Assembly (NCBI GenBank): GCA_027057185.1
Contig: JALUJE010000053.1
Location: 1-10,687, forward strand
Origin: Helicobacteraceae bacterium
Lineage (GTDB): Bacteria > Campylobacterota > Campylobacteria > Campylobacterales > Sulfurimonadaceae
Length of the DNA stretch: 10,687 bases
Direction: 5' to 3'
A program made the position numbers and the translations under genes. The notes beneath the pieces are model-generated. The model saw only the letters and a program-made list of their open reading frames with translations. It made no database searches and was not told the DNA's origin. The first letter of the stretch is position 1. Every line of letters starts with the position of its first letter. Positions 6,006 through 10,687 of this stretch are shown in pieces.

Positions 6006-8432
6006 ATGCCACTAAACAGTTACGGAGATTTTCCACAAACCCTTCCCATTATTGCTGAAGAAGAGATCTTTTTATACCCTTTTATGATTTCACCGCTCTT
6101 TTTGAGTGATGAAAGCAATATCAATGCCGCCACCAGTGCCATAGAGAACGACTCTTTGGTTATTGTCTGTCCCACCAAACCGCATAGTGATGGAAGTCAC
6201 CGTTTTGATACTATTTATGATGCGGGTGTGATCGGTTCGATCATGCGCAAGGTGTCACTGCCCGATGGTCGCATCAAAATTCTGTTTCAGGGACTTGCCC
6301 GCGGTCGGGTACTTGAGGAGGTCGATGGAGCGCATTATCTTCAGGGAGTTGTTTCGATTATTGAACCCAAATCAAGTGAATCGCTCAAAATGGATGCGAT
6401 TTTGGAAGTCGTTCGTGAAAAAGTACGAACACTGTCACAAATCAGTAATTATTTTCCACCTGACTTGCTACGTACTATTGAAGAAAATCATGAACATAAC
6501 CGTATTGCTGACCTAATTTGTAGTTCTATTAAACTTAAAAAAGATCAAGCGTATCAGCTTTTTATTGAAGCCGATGTGGAACAGCGGTTTTTAATGCTGA
6601 TTGATTACCTCATAGAAGAGATTGAAGCCAACAAGCTGCAAAAAGAGATTCGTTCCAAAGTGCATACAAAAATCGAGCAGGTTAACAAAGAGTATTTTTT
6701 AAAAGAACAGCTCAAACAGATTCAGCGGGAACTTGGTGCCGATACGCAACGTGAGGAAGAGATTGAGGCCTACCGGGATAAACTTGAAACAAAAAAAGAG
6801 TACATGAGCGAAGAAGCGTACAAAGAGACGCACAAGCAGATAGAACGGTATGCACGAATGCATCCTGATTCGGCAGATGCCAGCATGATACAGAGCTATC
6901 TGGAGTGGGTGTTGGAGATTCCGTTTGGCGTGCTTGCAAAAAAACCGCTCAATATTCATGATGTTGAGACGCAGTTAGACAGTGACCATTTTTCACTGAC
7001 CAAGCCCAAAGAGCGTATTGCTGAGTTTTTCTCCGTCAAAGAACTTTTGGAGCTTCGCGGTCTTCAAGATCGTGAGGGTAATGGAGCGATTTTATGTTTC
7101 GTCGGTCCTCCGGGTGTGGGAAAAACTTCATTGGCGAACTCTATTGCCGAAGCACTCAAGCGTCCTTTGGTGCGCATTGCTCTTGGTGGGCTTGAAGATG
7201 TCAATGAACTGCGGGGACACCGACGTACCTATATTGGTGCAATGCCGGGACGTATTGTACAGGGATTGATTGATGCCAAAAAGATGAATCCGGTTGTCGT
7301 ACTCGATGAGATCGATAAAGTAGGACGATCTCAGCGCGGTGATCCGACTGCGGTACTGTTAGAAATTTTGGATCCCGAACAAAATAATCACTTTCGGGAT
7401 TACTATCTGAATTTCAGTATTGATTTAAGTCAGGCTATTTTTATTGCAACGGCAAATGATTATGGTGCCATTCCCGCACCGCTACGAGATCGTATGGAAT
7501 TTATTCATATTAGCAGCTATACACCGCAGGAAAAATTTGAGATTGCCAAACGCTACCTCATCCCTCAAGAACTTAAAAAACATGGACTCAAAGCCCGTGA
7601 ACTCAAGATTACAAAAGCAGCACTGGTGGAGATTGTTGAAAAATATACCCGTGAAGCCGGTGTCAGAAATTTACGACGTCGTATTGCCGATATTACACGC
7701 AAGTCAGCCAAAATAATTTTAGAAGATGCTACCATCAGTAAAATTACTGTCAATCTCAAGAATCTGAAAACTTTTTTGGAGAAGACGGTATTTGAAATTG
7801 AGCCGAGTAACGGTGTGGCACAACTGGGTATTGTTAATGGATTGGCATGGACCTCGGTCGGTGGTGATGTCTTAAAAATAGAGACTATTAAGATACGCGG
7901 CAAAGGAACCTTGAAACTGACCGGAAGTCTGGGTGATGTTATGAAGGAGTCGGTACACATTGCGCTTAGTGTTGTCAAAACACTGATAGATGCAGGCGAT
8001 TTACATGTAGATCACGGCATTATTCCTAAAACATTTAAAGAGAAAGAAGAAGATACAATCATTGATGCCAGCGAAGTGTACAAACGTTACGATCTGCATG
8101 TACATGTTCCCGCCGGTGCTACACCCAAAGATGGTCCTAGTGCCGGTATTGCCATGGCAACGGCGATTGCCTCCATATTGAGCAATCAAAAGGTTCACGC
8201 CGATATTGCCATGACCGGAGAACTTTCACTTGTTGGTGACGTATTGCCCATTGGAGGTTTGAAAGAGAAGCTGATTGCAGCGCATCGCGCTAAAATGACT
8301 AAAGTGCTGATTCCACAGAAAAATTACGAACGAGATCTAGATGATGTTCCCCCAGAAGTGATGCAAAATGTCGACATCCTTCCCGTTAAACGAATAGAAG
8401 AAGTATTACAGATTATGCTGGTACCGCGTTAA
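6006..8432 (+). CDS. lon: ATP-dependent Lon protease (LonA type)
   Basis: Cytoplasmic ATP-driven serine protease that degrades misfolded and regulatory proteins as a hexamer. It has 808 residues, normal for LonA. Residues about 10-215 form the N-terminal LON substrate-binding domain, followed by a charged coiled-coil region (about 215-290). The AAA+ module has Walker A GPPGVGKT at 367-374, Walker B VVVLDEID at 430-437, sensor-1 in FIATAN at 479-484, a likely arginine finger at R496 (PLRDRME), and a sensor-2-like GVRNLRRR segment. The C-terminal protease domain carries the Ser-Lys dyad: S712 in PKDGPSAG and K755 in GGLKEK, spaced 43 residues as in E. coli Lon (S679/K722). All key residues are present and the frame is intact. 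It is the second gene of the bamD-lon unit and converges on the response regulator, overlapping it by 4 bases. No CIRCE or HAIR-like heat-shock operator was seen upstream. Confidence 0.98.
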   Translation: MPLNSYGDFPQTLPIIAEEEIFLYPFMISPLFLSDESNINAATSAIENDSLVIVCPTKPHSDGSHRFDTIYDAGVIGSIMRKVSLPDGRIKILFQGLARGRVLEEVDGAHYLQGVVSIIEPKSSESLKMDAILEVVREKVRTLSQISNYFPPDLLRTIEENHEHNRIADLICSSIKLKKDQAYQLFIEADVEQRFLMLIDYLIEEIEANKLQKEIRSKVHTKIEQVNKEYFLKEQLKQIQRELGADTQREEEIEAYRDKLETKKEYMSEEAYKETHKQIERYARMHPDSADASMIQSYLEWVLEIPFGVLAKKPLNIHDVETQLDSDHFSLTKPKERIAEFFSVKELLELRGLQDREGNGAILCFVGPPGVGKTSLANSIAEALKRPLVRIALGGLEDVNELRGHRRTYIGAMPGRIVQGLIDAKKMNPVVVLDEIDKVGRSQRGDPTAVLLEILDPEQNNHFRDYYLNFSIDLSQAIFIATANDYGAIPAPLRDRMEFIHISSYTPQEKFEIAKRYLIPQELKKHGLKARELKITKAALVEIVEKYTREAGVRNLRRRIADITRKSAKIILEDATISKITVNLKNLKTFLEKTVFEIEPSNGVAQLGIVNGLAWTSVGGDVLKIETIKIRGKGTLKLTGSLGDVMKESVHIALSVVKTLIDAGDLHVDHGIIPKTFKEKEEDTIIDASEVYKRYDLHVHVPAGATPKDGPSAGIAMATAIASILSNQKVHADIAMTGELSLVGDVLPIGGLKEKLIAAHRAKMTKVLIPQKNYERDLDDVPPEVMQNVDILPVKRIEEVLQIMLVPR

Positions 8433-8809
8433 AGTGATGTCCATCGCATAATTTTACACATGACGTCTTTTTCACGAATCGGTTTCATGAGAAAATCATT
8501 GGCACCCGATTCGAGCGCTTCGCTCTTTTTTGTCTCGTCCGTAGTCAGAACAATGACGGGAATGGCTCTAAAGCTTTCATCGGCTCGCAAGACTTTAAGC
8601 ATCTCAATACCTCCCATAATCGGCATGATAATGTCGAGCAATACAATGTCAATATCGGGGCGTTCTTTTAAAACGGCAAGGGCATCAGCACCATTAGAAG
8701 CTTCAATAATTTCGTCAATAATATCGGATTTTCGTAACATGGATTTCAGAAGCTTCAGATTGATCATATCATCATCGACTGCCAAGATTTTGAGCTGTTG
8801 GGGTACCAT
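8429..8809 (-). CDS. Single-domain response regulator (CheY-like receiver)
   Basis: A 126-residue protein consisting of one receiver domain and no output domain. The acidic pocket is in VDDD (D12-D14), the predicted phosphoacceptor is D59 in LLDIIMP, the conserved Thr is T89 in VIVLTT, and the conserved Lys is K109 in MKP. All catalytic positions are therefore present. Without a DNA-binding or enzymatic domain it should act by protein-protein contact, as a phosphate sink, or as a relay intermediate. Its ATG overlaps the stop codon of the upstream kinase (TAATG), with AAGG about 8 bases before the start, so the two are almost certainly translated together and the kinase is the likely partner. 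CheY itself is possible but less likely, because no chemotaxis gene is adjacent. Confidence 0.93.
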   Translation of the reverse strand: MVPQQLKILAVDDDMINLKLLKSMLRKSDIIDEIIEASNGADALAVLKERPDIDIVLLDIIMPIMGGIEMLKVLRADESFRAIPVIVLTTDETKKSEALESGANDFLMKPIREKDVMCKIMRWTSL

Positions 8810-10687
8810 TAGGAAGCCTTTGTCTGATTAATATATTTCTCGAAAACGCTGCGTAAAGATTCTTTGTTAATAATATTGGGTATGACTTCGTGTACATAGA
8901 GTGCATCATCTTCTTCTAGTGCGGTTGTCGCATCGGTTAGCATCAGTAATGCAGTGTCACTCTTGCCCTGTTTAAGGAGATTGCTGAGTGTTACAAGATC
9001 GACATTATTAAGTTCTTTGTCAAAGAGTGCTACTTGAAAGTGTTTCTTCTGAAGCATGGAGGTAAATTCGGTAATATTACGGACACTTTCATAACTATAG
9101 CCGAGATTATCGAGAATTCTACAAAAGAGTTTATCTTCTAAAAGCGTCTTCTTGGCAATGAGAATATCGGCATCGTACGGTCGTTCTGAACGTTCAGGTG
9201 GTTCTTGTGGTGCTGGAGGAACTGTTGCTTCTACACTTTCTGCTTCTTTGGGAGTTTCAGCTGAAGGTGCGGGGAGAATTGTTTCTGTGATGTTCTTGTC
9301 AGCTGTTTCTTTTTCAGCATGCTGTGATGCAATAGCGCGATTACTGATAAACATATTTAAAATAGAGATAATTTCGGTACGAACCAGAGGTTTGGTAGTA
9401 TATTCATCCATACCTGCCTCCATAAAGCGTTCTCTATCTCCTTTGAGGGCATTGGCTGTCAGAGCAATGATGGGAACGTGAGGCAGATTATTGTCTACCT
9501 CATAATCTAAAATCTCCATCGTGGCCTCAATGCCATCGAGTACGGGCATCTGAATATCCATGAATATAATGTCAAAATCAGCTGTTTTACGCTGTTCGAA
9601 AGCCTCGAGACCATTATTTGCTAAGGAGACGGTGAGTCCCAGATCTTCGAGCGTCTTTTGAATCAGTTTTTGGTTGATGATATTATCTTCCGCTACTAAA
9701 ACATCGGCACGAAATCTGGTGGCACGGGACTGCGTCTGTTTTCGTTGTGCTTCTTTTAAATCTTTTTTACTGGTAAACTCTTCAACATCATAGGATTGAA
9801 TAATATTTCTAATTTTTGTACCGTTGATGGGTTCATATATCACTTTAAAGAGATCAAGATCCATGGTATCGATTGTTTTCATATAAAGTGATTTGGTAAT
9901 GAGGACTACTTCGGCCGGGGAGTTGACATACTGTTCGAGTTCCTCTTTAGTGGTAAAATCAAAATCAATAAAGAGCAGATCATAGTTAATCTGTGTTTGA
10001 AGATTTTGCAGCTCTTCAAGAGAAGTAAAGCGCTGAAAGTTGACACCATAACAACGAAGATACTCTTTAAGGTATTTGTGATGCGCTTTCTCTTTAGTGT
10101 CGGACTCCAATATGGCGACATTAATATTGGTGTAGACGCCTAAGACACTCTTTTCAAGTGTCTCCAGCTCTTCAAATTCCAGAGTAAAGAAGAAGGAAGT
10201 GCCATATTCAGGAGAACTTTCAAGGTCGAGTTGACCGCCCATTAGTTCAATAAAACGGCTTGAAATGGTCAGCCCAAGACCGGTACCGCCGTATTTTCGG
10301 GTAATGGAGGTATCAGCCTGAGAAAAGGCATCAAAAATTTTTGCTTTTTGTTCGGGTCCAATGCCGATACCGCTGTCATTGACCTCGAAGCGAATTTTGA
10401 CCCGGTTGGGTTTGTCACAAGGTTCACGTCGAATATCGACATGAATATCGCCGTTATTGTTGGTAAATTTAATGGCATTACTCAAGAGGTTAATAATGAC
10501 CTCTTTAATCTTGGTTGGATCCCCCTTAATAGGGCGTTCTAAGGTGGGGTCAATAAAGCATGAGAGATTAATATGTTTCTCGGAGGCACGTACGCCATAG
10601 ACTTCGACGGCACTTTCAAATTCATCGGTGAGATCGAAGGCGATCTCTTCAATATCGAGCTTATTGCTCTCTATTTTGGAGAGATCG
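8809..10687 (-). CDS. Hybrid histidine kinase with three receiver-like domains, N-terminus beyond the right edge
   Basis: The C-terminal 625 residues are visible; the frame continues past base 10687. The first visible residues, DLSKIESNKLDIEE, are the end of the DHp helix, so the phosphorylated His and any sensor domain lie outside. The ATPase domain has the N box (N70 in NLLSNAIKFT), the G1 box NDSGIGI (D104), the F box and the G2 box GGTGLGL. Three receiver-like domains follow. The first (about 10128-9787) keeps D241 but has Glu285 at the Lys position. The second (about 9708-9352) is complete: E333/D334, D377, T410, K432. The third (about 9178-8812) keeps D556 but has Lys-Lys (512-513) in place of the acidic pair and no Lys at the KP position. 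A Pro/Ala/Glu-rich linker (about 9334-9182) precedes the third. No Hpt domain is visible. It probably passes phosphate to its second receiver and on to partners; the stimulus is unknown. In-frame TTG at 10485 is not the start. Confidence 0.93.
   Translation of the reverse strand, partial: DLSKIESNKLDIEEIAFDLTDEFESAVEVYGVRASEKHINLSCFIDPTLERPIKGDPTKIKEVIINLLSNAIKFTNNNGDIHVDIRREPCDKPNRVKIRFEVNDSGIGIGPEQKAKIFDAFSQADTSITRKYGGTGLGLTISSRFIELMGGQLDLESSPEYGTSFFFTLEFEELETLEKSVLGVYTNINVAILESDTKEKAHHKYLKEYLRCYGVNFQRFTSLEELQNLQTQINYDLLFIDFDFTTKEELEQYVNSPAEVVLITKSLYMKTIDTMDLDLFKVIYEPINGTKIRNIIQSYDVEEFTSKKDLKEAQRKQTQSRATRFRADVLVAEDNIINQKLIQKTLEDLGLTVSLANNGLEAFEQRKTADFDIIFMDIQMPVLDGIEATMEILDYEVDNNLPHVPIIALTANALKGDRERFMEAGMDEYTTKPLVRTEIISILNMFISNRAIASQHAEKETADKNITETILPAPSAETPKEAESVEATVPPAPQEPPERSERPYDADILIAKKTLLEDKLFCRILDNLGYSYESVRNITEFTSMLQKKHFQVALFDKELNNVDLVTLSNLLKQGKSDTALLMLTDATTALEEDDALYVHEVIPNIINKESLRSVFEKYINQTKAS

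Noticed and set aside
7565..7978. 137-codon open frame on the minus strand inside lon
   Set aside because: It is antisense to the intact Lon AAA+/protease coding region and has no motif or ribosome binding site of note.
8460..8831. 123-codon open frame on the plus strand opposite the response regulator
   Set aside because: The minus-strand receiver has all its catalytic residues; the plus-strand product is Ser/Ile-rich shadow sequence.
10483..10485. TTG at 10485 as the start of the kinase
   Set aside because: It falls inside the N box (NLLSNAIKFT). The frame continues upstream through the rest of the ATPase domain and the DHp helix to the window edge.

Overview
The window looks like chromosome from a Campylobacterota (epsilonproteobacterial) species, most likely a non-flagellated Sulfurovum-type organism. 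The main reason is gene order. In Campylobacter and Helicobacter, lon follows a BamD-type lipoprotein gene (Cj1073c/Cj1074c, HP1379/HP1378), with fliW beside it and, in Campylobacter, proC next. Here proC, bamD and lon are together but fliW is absent. AT-rich intergenic regions with TATAAT-like -10 boxes and little -35 signal also fit. The genus is an inference.

Layout. Positions 1-4220 (minus) are one uninterrupted reading frame of at least 1406 codons that runs off the left edge. It encodes a very large secreted protein: Sec signal peptide, three tandem ~115-residue repeats, a bacterial Ig/cadherin-like domain, then a ~950-residue Asn/Thr/Ser-rich body with a Cys cluster. Positions 4221-4372 hold its promoter and leader. 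proC (4373-5137, minus) encodes pyrroline-5-carboxylate reductase. Positions 5138-5257 are a divergent promoter region. bamD (5258-5968, plus) and lon (6006-8432, plus) form a short operon for outer-membrane assembly and ATP-dependent proteolysis.

From 8429 to the right edge there is a two-gene signalling operon on the minus strand. A large hybrid histidine kinase (8809-10687, 5' end outside the window) is followed, with a TAATG stop/start overlap, by a single-domain response regulator (8429-8809). The kinase has one intact receiver flanked by two degenerate ones. The regulator converges on lon, and the two genes share a TTAA at their stop codons, leaving no room for a terminator between them.

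Functionally, most of the window is conserved housekeeping (proC, bamD, lon) with phosphorelay components on one side and an accessory surface protein on the other. The least explained element is the surface protein, whose C-terminus and anchoring mode are not visible. No RNA gene, IS element, CRISPR array or phage gene was found.
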